Shown: positions 25,579-33,456 of the stretch, in pieces | Layout: every line of letters begins with the position of its first letter | Numbering within the stretch: position 1 is the stretch's first letter | Assembly: GCF_008704555.1 (NCBI RefSeq) | Contig: NZ_CP023702.1 | Coordinates: 1,178,001 to 1,242,000 of the forward strand | Length of the DNA stretch: 64,000 bases | Direction of reading: 5' to 3' | From: Streptomyces nitrosporeus | GTDB taxonomy: Bacteria > Actinomycetota > Actinomycetes > Streptomycetales > Streptomycetaceae | Position numbers and translations under genes: made by a program | The notes under the pieces: model-generated | Told to the model about the DNA's origin: nothing | The model's input: only the letters and a program-made list of their open reading frames with translations | Databases searched by the model: none

Positions 25579-27051
25579 GTGCAGAAAACACACCCCGCCC
25601 TCCCCTGGTACCGCGAGGTGAGCGGCACCCAGTGGAAGTCCTTCTTCGCCGCCTGGATCGGCTACGTCCTCGACGGCTTCGACTTCGTCCTGATCACGCT
25701 CGTCCTCACCGAGATCAGTGACGACTTCGGGCTGAGCACGGTGCAGGCGGCCAGTCTGGTCTCCGGCGCCTTCATCACCCGGTGGCTGGGCGGGGCGGTG
25801 CTGGGCGCGCTCGGCGACCGGTACGGGCGCAAGCTCTCCATGGTGCTGAGCATCCTGCTGTACTCCCTGGGCACCTTCGCCTGCGGGTTCGCCTGGAACT
25901 ACCACAGCCTCTTCGCCGCCCGCCTCGCGATCGGCATGGGCATGGCCGGCGAGTACAGCGCCAGTGCCACGTACGTCATGGAGAGCTGGCCGGCCCGGGT
26001 GCGCGGCCGGGCCAGCGGCTTCCTGATCTCCGGCTTCTCCGTCGGCTCGGTCCTCGCCGCACAGGTCTACGACTGGGTGGTGCCCTCGCTCGGCTGGCGC
26101 TGGATGTTCTACCTGGGCCTGATACCGATCGCGGTCGCGCTGTGGATGCGGCGGGCCCTGCCCGAGGCCGAGGAGTGGACCGCGGACGTCGCGGAGCGGG
26201 GCGCCAGGCCCAACCCCTTCCGGCCGCTGTTCCGGACCCCGCGCCTGGCGCTGGTCAACACCGTCCTGGCGGTGGCCGCCACGCTCTGCCTCTTCATGGC
26301 CTTCACCCCGGGCGGCGCGGGCATGGTGCCGGTGCTGTCGGTGGTCGCGGGACTCTGTCTCGTCGCGTTCGCGGTGCAGATGGGAGGGCGGCGCGGCTGG
26401 CTGCTGTACGTGTCGATGATCGTGACGCTGTTCTTCGCCTTCCTCTACTCCTGGCCGATCCAGGCGCTGCTGCCCACCTATCTCAAGTCCGACCTGGGCT
26501 ACAGCACCGAACAGGTCACCGACGTCCTGTACTTCGCGGGCTTCGGCACCATGGCGGGCTGCTGGGCGGCGGGGTTCCTGGGCGACCGGATCGGTGCGAG
26601 GAAGGCGTACGCGCTGACCCTGCTGGCCTCCCTCGCCTTCGTCTTCCCGGTCTTCGCGGTGGACGACAACCTGGTACTGCTGGGCTGCCTGCTCTTCCTC
26701 CTCCAGGCGACGAGCTTCGGGATCTCGGGGCTGCTGCCGCGCTGGATCGGCGGCCACTTCCCCACCGCGAGCCGTGGTGCCGCGCTGGGCTTCACCTACA
26801 ACGTGGGGGCGCTCGGCGGGGCCGTGGCCCCGGTCCTGGGGGCGCACCTGGCGTCCGGGATGGATCTGGGGCAGGCGCTGGCGGTCCTGACCTTCGCCGG
26901 GACGGTCGTCGTGGTGCTGCTGGTGGGCCTGGGCGTACCGGCCCGGCTCAACCGGCTGGCCGACCCGGACGCGGTGGAGGACCACCTGGCCGCCGCTCCG
27001 GGGCACACCGCACGGCCGGCCCGGGAGCCGGACCGGGACCCGTCACGGTGA
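25579..27051 (+). CDS. nanT: Sialic acid:proton symporter (NanT-like, MFS)
   Basis: A 490-residue MFS transporter with a sequence strikingly like enterobacterial NanT. Close matches from memory include PWYRE.., GYVLDGFDFVLI, VQAASLVSGAFI, GMGMAGEYSASATYV, GFLISGFSVGSV, FLYSWPIQALLPTYLK and GFTYNVGALGGA. The MFS signature is GDRYGRK. It shows more transmembrane stretches than a standard 12-helix MFS, consistent with the 14 helices of NanT. The start is GTG 25579 behind CTGGAGCGCACC. It gives the locus a second uptake route beside the ABC importer. Confidence 0.9.
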   Translation: MQKTHPALPWYREVSGTQWKSFFAAWIGYVLDGFDFVLITLVLTEISDDFGLSTVQAASLVSGAFITRWLGGAVLGALGDRYGRKLSMVLSILLYSLGTFACGFAWNYHSLFAARLAIGMGMAGEYSASATYVMESWPARVRGRASGFLISGFSVGSVLAAQVYDWVVPSLGWRWMFYLGLIPIAVALWMRRALPEAEEWTADVAERGARPNPFRPLFRTPRLALVNTVLAVAATLCLFMAFTPGGAGMVPVLSVVAGLCLVAFAVQMGGRRGWLLYVSMIVTLFFAFLYSWPIQALLPTYLKSDLGYSTEQVTDVLYFAGFGTMAGCWAAGFLGDRIGARKAYALTLLASLAFVFPVFAVDDNLVLLGCLLFLLQATSFGISGLLPRWIGGHFPTASRGAALGFTYNVGALGGAVAPVLGAHLASGMDLGQALAVLTFAGTVVVVLLVGLGVPARLNRLADPDAVEDHLAAAPGHTARPAREPDRDPSR

Positions 27052-27101
27052 TCCCGGTGCGGTGATGCCGGTGCGGTGATGCCGGTGCGGTGATGCCGGG
27101 G
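27046..27101. repeat. Four 14-bp tandem repeats at the end of nanT
   Basis: Units start at 27046, 27060, 27074 and 27088 with consensus cggtgatgccggtg. The first unit contains the nanT stop codon. Probably a slippage product. Confidence 0.8.
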
Positions 27102-27105
27102 AGAC

Positions 27106-27129
27106 GCCGGGCGGTGGAAGACGCCCGGC
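27106..27129. terminator. Hairpin between convergent nanT and maoC-like genes
   Basis: Arms gccgggcg (27106-27113) and cgcccggc (27122-27129) with an 8-nt loop lie 55 bp after the nanT stop. Confidence 0.5.
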
Positions 27130-27170
27130 CGCTCCCGGGCCGCTGTGTTCCCGGTACGCGGGCGCGGGTC

Positions 27171-27629
27171 TCACGGCTGGAAGTGCGTGAGCGACTCCGC
27201 GACGCAGGCCGGTTTCTGCGAGCCCTCCAGTTCGAAGGTGAAGGACCGGGTCATCCGGACGCCGCCCCGGGCGGCCTCCTGCACCCCGGTGACCGTGGCG
27301 TGCAGGCGCACCCGGCTGCCGACGGGCACGGGGGCGGGGTACCGCACCCGGTCGAGCCCGTAGTTGAGGGCGCGTCCCACGCCGGTCACCTGGAGCAGTT
27401 CGCCGAACATCGGGATGCCCCAGCTCAGCACCATGTAGCCGTGGGCGATGGTGCGGCCGTACGGGCCCCGGGCGGCGCGTTCCACGTCGGTGTGGATCCA
27501 CTGGTGGTCCCCGGAGACGTCCGCGTAGGCGTCGATGAGTTCCTGGGTGATCTCCTTCCACCCGGAGTGTCCGAGGTCGCGTCCGCCGAGGGTGAGGATC
27601 TCGTCGATGCCGTGCACGGTGAGGGGCAT
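27171..27629 (-). CDS. MaoC-like (R)-hydratase/dehydratase
   Basis: A 152-residue single hot-dog-fold protein. The hydratase-type motif YADVSGDHQWIHTD supplies the Asp-His pair, and AHGYMVLSW matches the NodN/MaoC group. It likely hydrates an enoyl-CoA. It is the last gene of a minus-strand set with the MHS transporter (37 bp upstream) and the thiolase, so it probably serves the same degradation pathway. ATG 27629 gives the usual length. Confidence 0.8.
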   Translation of the reverse strand: MPLTVHGIDEILTLGGRDLGHSGWKEITQELIDAYADVSGDHQWIHTDVERAARGPYGRTIAHGYMVLSWGIPMFGELLQVTGVGRALNYGLDRVRYPAPVPVGSRVRLHATVTGVQEAARGGVRMTRSFTFELEGSQKPACVAESLTHFQP

Positions 27630-27666
27630 GGGCCGTGGGCTCCGTTCTGTTCGTACGGGGAGGTGG

Positions 27667-29013
27667 TCAGGCCGTGGCGGGGGTGGTGGCGCGGGGCGCG
27701 GCCACCGGCGTGGCGGCCTGCTCGTCGTGGTCGGGGCGCTTCAGCAGCAGGAGCATGCAGCCCAGGGTGAGGGCCACCTGGAAGACGGCGTACGCGATGA
27801 CGGCGGTGATGGATCCGGTCCGGTTGAGCAGGAACTGGCCGATGATCGGGGTCGTTCCGCCGAGGAGGGTGCCGCAGAGCTGGTAGCAGAGCGAGATGCC
27901 GGTGTAGCGGACGTGCGCGGGGAAGCGGCTGGCGAGCATGCCGGCGAGGGCCGCGTAGTAGAGGCAGTGCGGGATGGTGGCGACGGAGACGCCGAGCATG
28001 GCGAGGCCGTAGTTCTCGGTGCTGATGAGGACGAACATCAGCGGCATCAGGATCAGTTCGGGCACCAGCATCACGGTGACGGCCCGCGACCAGCTCTTCA
28101 TCCTCGTGGCGATGACCGCGCCGAAGGGCTGGACGATGATCTGGGTGATGTTGGCGACCAGGATGATCGTCAGGAACGAGCTGCGGTCGAAGCCGAGGGA
28201 GCTGGTGGCCCAGGACAGGGCGAAGGTCGACTTGAAGTAGGTCGCGGAGAGGCCGATGGTGCAGGCGCCGATGCCGAGGACGATCAGCATGGGGTGGCTG
28301 CGCAGGACCTCGGACAGCGGGAGCTTGGCGACTGCCTTCTTCTTGATGAGTCCGGCCATGGCGGGCGACTCGGCGACCTTCAGGCGGACCAGGAGACCGA
28401 CGAGGACCAGGGCGGCGGAGGCGAGGAACGGCACCCGCCAGCCCCAGGAGACGAAGGCCTCGTCGGGCAGCTGGCTGATGGCCAGGAAGCTGACCGTGGA
28501 CAGGGTGTTGCCGACGGGCGAGCCCTGCTGGGCGAACGCCCCGTAGAGCACCGACTTGCCCTTGGGGGCGTGTTCGGAGGCGATGAGGACGGAGCCGCCC
28601 CACTCGCCGCCGAGTCCGATGCCCTGGATCATGCGGATGCAGACCAGCAGGATGGGGGCGGCGATGCCGATGGAGGCGTAGCCGGGCAGCAGGCCGATGG
28701 CGGTGGTGGAGACGCCCATCATCAGCAGGGTGATGACGAGGGTCTTCTTGCGGCCGAGGCGGTCGCCGTAGTGGCCGAAGATGATGCCGCCGAGGGGGCG
28801 GGCGAGGAAGCCGACCCAGAAGGTGGCGAACGCGACGAGCGTGCCTATGGCACCTTCGAGTTCGGGGAAGAACACCTTGTCGAAGACGAGGGCCGCCGCG
28901 GTCCCGTAGATGTAGAAGTCGAACCATTCGATGGTGGAGCCGATGAAGGCTCCGAATCCGGCACGGTTGGCGGCTTTCGTCTTCTCGCGTGCGGTTGCGG
29001 TGGACGCACTCAT
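27667..29013 (-). CDS. MHS-family MFS transporter (carboxylate/aromatic acid type)
   Basis: A 448-residue metabolite:H+ symporter. It shows the family opening IGSTIEWFDFYIYGTAA, the GDRLGRKKTL loop motif, RMIQGIGLGGEWGGSV, and 12 predicted helices. Relatives carry shikimate, proline/betaine, alpha-ketoglutarate, citrate or aromatic acids, so the substrate cannot be fixed. ATG 29013 follows GGGAGCCACCC. It lies between thiolase and MaoC-like genes, which suggests an organic acid that is then degraded as its CoA ester. Confidence 0.85.
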   Translation of the reverse strand: MSASTATAREKTKAANRAGFGAFIGSTIEWFDFYIYGTAAALVFDKVFFPELEGAIGTLVAFATFWVGFLARPLGGIIFGHYGDRLGRKKTLVITLLMMGVSTTAIGLLPGYASIGIAAPILLVCIRMIQGIGLGGEWGGSVLIASEHAPKGKSVLYGAFAQQGSPVGNTLSTVSFLAISQLPDEAFVSWGWRVPFLASAALVLVGLLVRLKVAESPAMAGLIKKKAVAKLPLSEVLRSHPMLIVLGIGACTIGLSATYFKSTFALSWATSSLGFDRSSFLTIILVANITQIIVQPFGAVIATRMKSWSRAVTVMLVPELILMPLMFVLISTENYGLAMLGVSVATIPHCLYYAALAGMLASRFPAHVRYTGISLCYQLCGTLLGGTTPIIGQFLLNRTGSITAVIAYAVFQVALTLGCMLLLLKRPDHDEQAATPVAAPRATTPATA

Positions 29014-29183
29014 GGGTGGCTCCCGGGCATCGTTGATCGAGACGGATGGGTGGGGCTGATGGGGACGGTGGGGCCGCCGGCCGGACGCCGCCCCGGAACG
29101 CCCCGCGCCGCGGGGGTGGGGGTGGAAAGGGGACGGCGACGGGCCGGCGGGAAGGGGAGGCGGTCCCAGGCGGGGACGCGGTC

Positions 29184-30413
29184 TCAGGCGGGGATGCGCT
29201 CGAAGACCGCGGCGAGGCCCTGGCCGCCGCCGATGCACATGGTCTCCAGGCCGTAGCGGGCCCGGCACCGGTGCATCTCGTGGGCGAGGGTGGCGAGGAT
29301 GCGGGCGCCGGTGGCGCCGACCGGGTGGCCGAGCGAGACCCCGGAGCCGTTGACGTTGATCCGCTGTTCGTGGTCCTTCTCGCCGAGGCCGAGTTCGCGG
29401 GTGCAGGCCAGGACCTGGGCGGCGAACGCCTCGTTGATCTCGATCAGGTCGAGGTCGGCGAGGGTGAGTCCGGCGCGGCCGAGCGCGGCGTGGGTGGCCG
29501 GTACGGGGCCGAGGCCCATGGTGGCGGCGGGGACGCCCGCGCGGGCGAAGGAGACGAGGCGGACCATCGGGGTGAGGCCGAGGCGTTCGGCGGTGGCGGC
29601 GGAGGTGACCAGGCAGGCCGCGGCGGCGTCGTTCTGGCCGCTGGCGTTGCCCGCGGTGACGGTCGCCCCGGGGTCGCTGCCGGCCATGATCGGGCGCAGC
29701 GCGGCGAGTTGTCCGGCGGTGGTGCCGGGCCGGGGGTGCTCGTCCGCGGTGACGGTGGTCTCGGCCCCCTTACGGGCGCGTACGGTGACGGGCACGGTCT
29801 CCGCGTCGTAGCGGCCCTCCGCGAGGGCGCGGCCGGCGCGGGCCTGGGAGCGCAGGGCGAGGGCGTCCTGGTCGGCGCGGCTGATGGAGTAGGCGCGGCG
29901 CAGGTTCTCCGCGGTCTCGATCATGCCGCCGGGCACGGGGTGGTGGACGCCCCCGGCGGTGACCCGGCCCCGGGCGAGGGAGTCGTGGAGCTGGAGGCCG
30001 GGGCCCTTGATGCCCCAGCGGCCGTCGTGCGTGTAGTAGGGGGCGGCGCTCATCACGTCGACGCCGCCCGCGATGACGACGTCGCTGAAGCCGGCCCGGA
30101 TCTGCATCGCGGCGTCGAGTACGGCCTGGAGGCCGGACCCGCAGCGGCGGTCGGTCTGGAGGCCGGTCACGGTGTCGGGCAGGCCCGCGTCCAGGGCGGC
30201 GACCCGGCCGATGGCGGGGGCCTCGGAGGTGGGGTAGGCGTGACCGAGGATCACCTCGTCGACCCGGTCGGGGTCGATCCCCGTGCGGGCGACGACCTCG
30301 GCGATCACGCGGGCGGCGAGCGCGGCCGGCGTCTGCTGGGCGAAGGCCCCGCCGAAACGGCCGATGGGGGTGCGCAGCGGTGCGCAGATGACGACGTCGC
30401 TCTGTTCGGGCAC
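29184..30413 (-). CDS. Thiolase (acetyl-CoA C-acyltransferase)
   Basis: A 409-residue degradative thiolase. The acyl-accepting Cys is C91 (DRRCGSG), followed by NEAFA, the GHPVGATGAR motif with His 363 and the second catalytic Cys 393 (CIGGGQG). It cleaves a 3-oxoacyl-CoA; 3-oxoadipyl-CoA is one candidate. The start is GTG 30413 behind GAAAGG. A 15-bp motif shared with the CoA-transferase promoter lies 62 bp upstream, and the LysR gene on the same strand ends 103 bp upstream. Confidence 0.88.
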   Translation of the reverse strand: MPEQSDVVICAPLRTPIGRFGGAFAQQTPAALAARVIAEVVARTGIDPDRVDEVILGHAYPTSEAPAIGRVAALDAGLPDTVTGLQTDRRCGSGLQAVLDAAMQIRAGFSDVVIAGGVDVMSAAPYYTHDGRWGIKGPGLQLHDSLARGRVTAGGVHHPVPGGMIETAENLRRAYSISRADQDALALRSQARAGRALAEGRYDAETVPVTVRARKGAETTVTADEHPRPGTTAGQLAALRPIMAGSDPGATVTAGNASGQNDAAAACLVTSAATAERLGLTPMVRLVSFARAGVPAATMGLGPVPATHAALGRAGLTLADLDLIEINEAFAAQVLACTRELGLGEKDHEQRINVNGSGVSLGHPVGATGARILATLAHEMHRCRARYGLETMCIGGGQGLAAVFERIPA

Positions 30414-30475
30414 GGCAGGACACCTTTCGGCGGTTCGGGTGTGTGGGCCGACCTTCGCACCCGACCACTGAGTCG

Positions 30476-30490
30476 GTCCAATATCGAATT
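30476..30490 (-). promoter_or_regulatory. Shared 15-bp motif upstream of thiolase
   Basis: Read toward the thiolase gene the sequence is AATTCGATATTGGAC. The same motif with one change (AATTCGGTATTGGAC) lies at 31460-31474 in the same orientation relative to the CoA-transferase gene. It is a candidate site for the LysR protein or another pathway regulator. Confidence 0.55.
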
Positions 30491-30499
30491 TCCCGGTCT

Positions 30500-30520
30500 T
30501 TGAGACGTCTGCTGTCTCAA
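30500..30520. terminator. Inverted repeat over the LysR stop codon
   Basis: TTGAGAC (30500-30506) and GTCTCAA (30514-30520) pair perfectly around 7 nt. The repeat covers the LysR stop codon. It may weaken read-through from lysR into the thiolase gene, or act as another regulator site. Confidence 0.4.
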
Positions 30521-31419
30521 TCGACGGGCGGAGGCGTCGGCAGGGCCTGTTCGGCGACGGCGAGTACGGCCCGGAGCGCGGCCGAGGGGTTGTCGGTGCG
30601 CCAGGCGAGGGCCGCCTGGCGCCGGACGGGCGCCCCGGCGAGGGGCCGGTAGACGAGCCCGCCCTGCTGGATGTGGCGGACCGAGGAGACGGTGAGGGTG
30701 ACTCCCACCCCCGCCGCGACGAGGGCGAGGATCGTGTAGGAGTCGGGGGCCTCCTGCACCACCCGGGGGTGGAACCCGGCCGCCTCGCAGACCTGGACCG
30801 TCGTGTCGCGCACCGAGGAGCCGGAGTTGGCGGGGAAGGAGACGAAGGGCTCCCCGGCGAGGATGGGGAGGGGGATGCTGTCGAGACCGGCCAGATGGTG
30901 GTCGGAGGGCAGGGCGCAGACCAGCTCCTCCTCGTCGATCACCCGGCAGGCCACGCCCGGCTGGCTGACGGGGAGACGGACGAACCCCAGGTCGAGGGTG
31001 CCGTCGGCGACCCGGGACAGGGCGACGTTGGCGTAGGTCTGGCCCTTCATGACCAGTTCCAGGGCGGGGTGGGCGGCCCGCACGGCCCGGGTCAGCCGGG
31101 GCAGGGTCTCGTGGCTGGAGGCTCCGGCGAAGCCGATGGTGACCCGTCCGTACTCGCCGCGCCCGGCGGCCTTGGCCGCCCGTACCGCCGTGTCGAGGTC
31201 CTCCAGGACCGTGCGGACGGGTTCCAGGAAGGACTCCCCCGCGCTGGTGAGCCGCACCGAGCGGGTGTTGCGTTCGAAGAGCTGGACGCCGAGCTCCTTC
31301 TCCAGCTGGCGGATCTGCTGGCTGAGCGGGGGCTGGGCCATCTGCAGCCGCTTCGCGGCCCGGCCGAAGTGCAGTTCCTCGGCCACGGCGGTGAACGCGG
31401 TCAGATGTCGCAGTTCCAT
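30517..31419 (-). CDS. LysR-family transcriptional regulator
   Basis: A 300-residue regulator. The N-terminal winged helix (MELRHLTAFTAVAEELHFGR, then AQPPLSQQIRQLEKELG) is classical LysR. The rest is the effector-binding domain (GEYGRVTIGFAGASSHETL..). ATG 31419 gives the standard start; ATG 31434 is an in-frame alternative. It is divergent from the CoA-transferase genes and upstream of the thiolase, the usual position for the pathway activator. Confidence 0.9.
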   Translation of the reverse strand: MELRHLTAFTAVAEELHFGRAAKRLQMAQPPLSQQIRQLEKELGVQLFERNTRSVRLTSAGESFLEPVRTVLEDLDTAVRAAKAAGRGEYGRVTIGFAGASSHETLPRLTRAVRAAHPALELVMKGQTYANVALSRVADGTLDLGFVRLPVSQPGVACRVIDEEELVCALPSDHHLAGLDSIPLPILAGEPFVSFPANSGSSVRDTTVQVCEAAGFHPRVVQEAPDSYTILALVAAGVGVTLTVSSVRHIQQGGLVYRPLAGAPVRRQAALAWRTDNPSAALRAVLAVAEQALPTPPPVD

Positions 31420-31459
31420 CAGGCACCCATTCATTACTCAGCGGTCTTGATCCGACCTT

Positions 31460-31474
31460 AATTCGGTATTGGAC
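31460..31474 (+). promoter_or_regulatory. Shared 15-bp motif upstream of CoA-transferase
   Basis: AATTCGGTATTGGAC, 14 of 15 identical to the motif in front of the thiolase. It lies 59 bp before the CoA-transferase start, in the lysR/CoA-transferase divergent gap, which is AT-rich for this genome. Confidence 0.55.
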
Positions 31475-31533
31475 AGCAATCAATGCTCCTGGAAGCGTAG
31501 GGGCGACCCGCACGCACTCGCCGAGGAGCACCG

Positions 31534-32499
31534 TTGAGCACCGAGGAACGGACGGACACGGCCGACGGAGCCGGCAAGGTCATGCCGATGAGGGAGGCCA
31601 TCGCCTCCTTCGTGCACGACGGCGCCACCGTCTGCATCGAGGGCTTCACCCACCTCGTCCCCACCGCCGCCGGGCACGAGATCATCCGCCAGGGCCGCCG
31701 TGGCCTCACGGTGGTGCGGATGACGGCGGACATCGTGGTGGACCAGATGATCGCCGCGGGCTGCGTCTCCCGGCTGGTCTCCTCCTTCGTGGGCAACTCC
31801 TCGGCCGGTTCGCTGGGTGAGCTGCGCCGCAGGGTCGAACGCGCCGATCCGGCGCCGCTGGCCTTCGAGGAGTACAGCCACTACGGGATGGTCTGCCGCT
31901 ACCTCGCCGGATCGCAGCGGCTCCCCTTCTACCCGCTGCGCAGTTACGGCGGGAGCGACCTCCCGGGCGTCAACAGCGACCTGCGCAAGGTGACGTCGCC
32001 CTATCCCGGGCCGGACGGCGAACCCGAGCAGATCTATGTCGTACCGCCGGTCAACCCGGATGTGACAATCATCCACGCGCAGCGCGCGGACCGCCGGGGC
32101 AACATCCAGATGTGGGGCCTCACCGGCGTCCAGGCGGAGGCGGTGTACGCGGCCCGCAAGGCGGTCGTCGTCGTGGAGGAGCTCGTCGACGACGCGGTGA
32201 TCCGCTCGGACCCCAACCGCACGCTGGTGCCGGCCCACGCGGTGGACGCCGTCGTCGTCTGCCCGCGGGGCGCGCACCCGTCCTTCGCCCAGGGGTACTA
32301 CGACCGGGACAACGCCTTCTACCGCGCCTGGTCGCACATCAGCAAGGACCCGGTCCGGCTGCGGGAGTGGCTGGCGGAGTGGGTGTACGGGACGGCGGAC
32401 CACGCCGGGTACACCGCGAAGATGGGTGAGGAGTCCTGGGCGCGGCTCGCGGTCGGCGAGGCGCTGAGCGAGCCGGTGGACTACGGGCGGCGGCTGTGA
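31534..32499 (+). CDS. CoA-transferase subunit A (glutaconate CoA-transferase type)
   Basis: A 321-residue alpha subunit. It resembles GctA-type proteins: IEGFTHLVPTAAGHEIIRQG, VGNSSAGSLGELRRRVE, EEYSHYGMVCRYLAG and PVNPDVTIIHAQRADRRGN. It pairs with the next gene to move CoA between acids such as succinyl-CoA and a 3-oxo or unsaturated dicarboxylate. The start is TTG 31534, supported by GAGGAG six bases upstream; the first ATG is at 31582 and lacks such a site. Confidence 0.85.
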   Translation: MSTEERTDTADGAGKVMPMREAIASFVHDGATVCIEGFTHLVPTAAGHEIIRQGRRGLTVVRMTADIVVDQMIAAGCVSRLVSSFVGNSSAGSLGELRRRVERADPAPLAFEEYSHYGMVCRYLAGSQRLPFYPLRSYGGSDLPGVNSDLRKVTSPYPGPDGEPEQIYVVPPVNPDVTIIHAQRADRRGNIQMWGLTGVQAEAVYAARKAVVVVEELVDDAVIRSDPNRTLVPAHAVDAVVVCPRGAHPSFAQGYYDRDNAFYRAWSHISKDPVRLREWLAEWVYGTADHAGYTAKMGEESWARLAVGEALSEPVDYGRRL

Positions 32500-32567
32500 G
32501 CGCACCGCGGCACGGGCAGGACCGGACACCGCAGGAAGAACGACCGCGACAGGGAGGGGAACGGGCC

Positions 32568-33347
32568 GTGAGTGTTGTCCAGGCACCGGACCAGGTGACA
32601 TCGTCCGAGCTGCTCTCCGTCGTGGCCTCCCGCGAACTGGCCGCGCGGCGGACCGTGTTCGCGGGCATCGGGCTGCCGACGCTCGCCACCGAGCTGGCCC
32701 GTCTGACGGTCGCCCCGCGGATCGAGGTGGTCTACGAGTCCGGGGTGTGCGGCGCGCACCCCTCGCACCTCCCGGAGACCATCGCCGACTCGGTGCTGAT
32801 CACCGGTGCCGAGGCGGTGCTGTCGATGCCCGCGCTGTTCGGCTGCGTGCTCCAGGGCGGGCACATCGACGTCGGTTTCCTCGGGGCCGCGCAGATCGAC
32901 CGGTGGGGCAACCTCAACACCTCGGTGATAGGGGACTGGGAGCGCCCGGACGTGCGGCTCCCCGGCTCCGGCGGCGGGGTGGAGGTGATGGCCAACTCGC
33001 GCGAGGTGTTCGTGGTGATGCGGCGGCACAATCCGCGCTCCTTCACCGCGGAGCTGGACTTCTGCACCACCCCGGGCCCCGACCGGGCGCTGGCCGAGGG
33101 CATCCGCCCGCTGGGCGTCGGGGTCACCCGGGTCATCACCGAACTGGGCATCCTGGCCCGTGAGGGCGTCGGCGAGGAGCTGCGCCTGGTGGCCGTGCAC
33201 CCGGGGGTGACGGTGGATCAGGTGCGGGAGGCCACCGGCTGGGAGCTGAAGACGGATGAGACGGTGGGGACGGTCCCGCCGCCGGCCGCGGCGGAGCTGC
33301 GGCTGCTGCGCGAGGACGTGGACCCGGGGCGGGTCTACCTGCGCTGA
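32568..33347 (+). CDS. CoA-transferase subunit B
   Basis: A 259-residue beta subunit. The catalytic Glu of family I CoA-transferases is present in VYESG, which argues for true transferase activity rather than the related IpdAB hydrolase function. Other landmarks are VFAGIGLPTLA and LPGSGGGVE. GTG 32568 is preferred for its purine-rich GGGAGGGG; an in-frame GTG at 32496 would overlap the stop of subunit A. It is followed 109 bp later by the dehydrogenase, after a run of ten-base cccgttccgc-type repeats. Confidence 0.85.
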   Translation: MSVVQAPDQVTSSELLSVVASRELAARRTVFAGIGLPTLATELARLTVAPRIEVVYESGVCGAHPSHLPETIADSVLITGAEAVLSMPALFGCVLQGGHIDVGFLGAAQIDRWGNLNTSVIGDWERPDVRLPGSGGGVEVMANSREVFVVMRRHNPRSFTAELDFCTTPGPDRALAEGIRPLGVGVTRVITELGILAREGVGEELRLVAVHPGVTVDQVREATGWELKTDETVGTVPPPAAAELRLLREDVDPGRVYLR

Positions 33348-33456
33348 CCCTTCTCCGCTCCGCCCCGCCACTCCGCTCCTTGCGCCTGCTCCACCCGCTC
33401 CGCCCGTTCCACCCGTTCCGCCCGTTCCGTCCGTTCAACGAGAGGACCCACCCGTC

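Noticed and set aside
31534..33347. IpdAB-type steroid ring-opening hydrolase
   Set aside because: Subunit B keeps the Glu of CoA-transferases in YESG, and no other steroid degradation genes are in the window.
33385..33437. Ten-base cccgttccgc-type repeats before the hydroxyacyl-CoA dehydrogenase
   Set aside because: Short pyrimidine-rich slippage repeats with no symmetry; probably no regulatory meaning.
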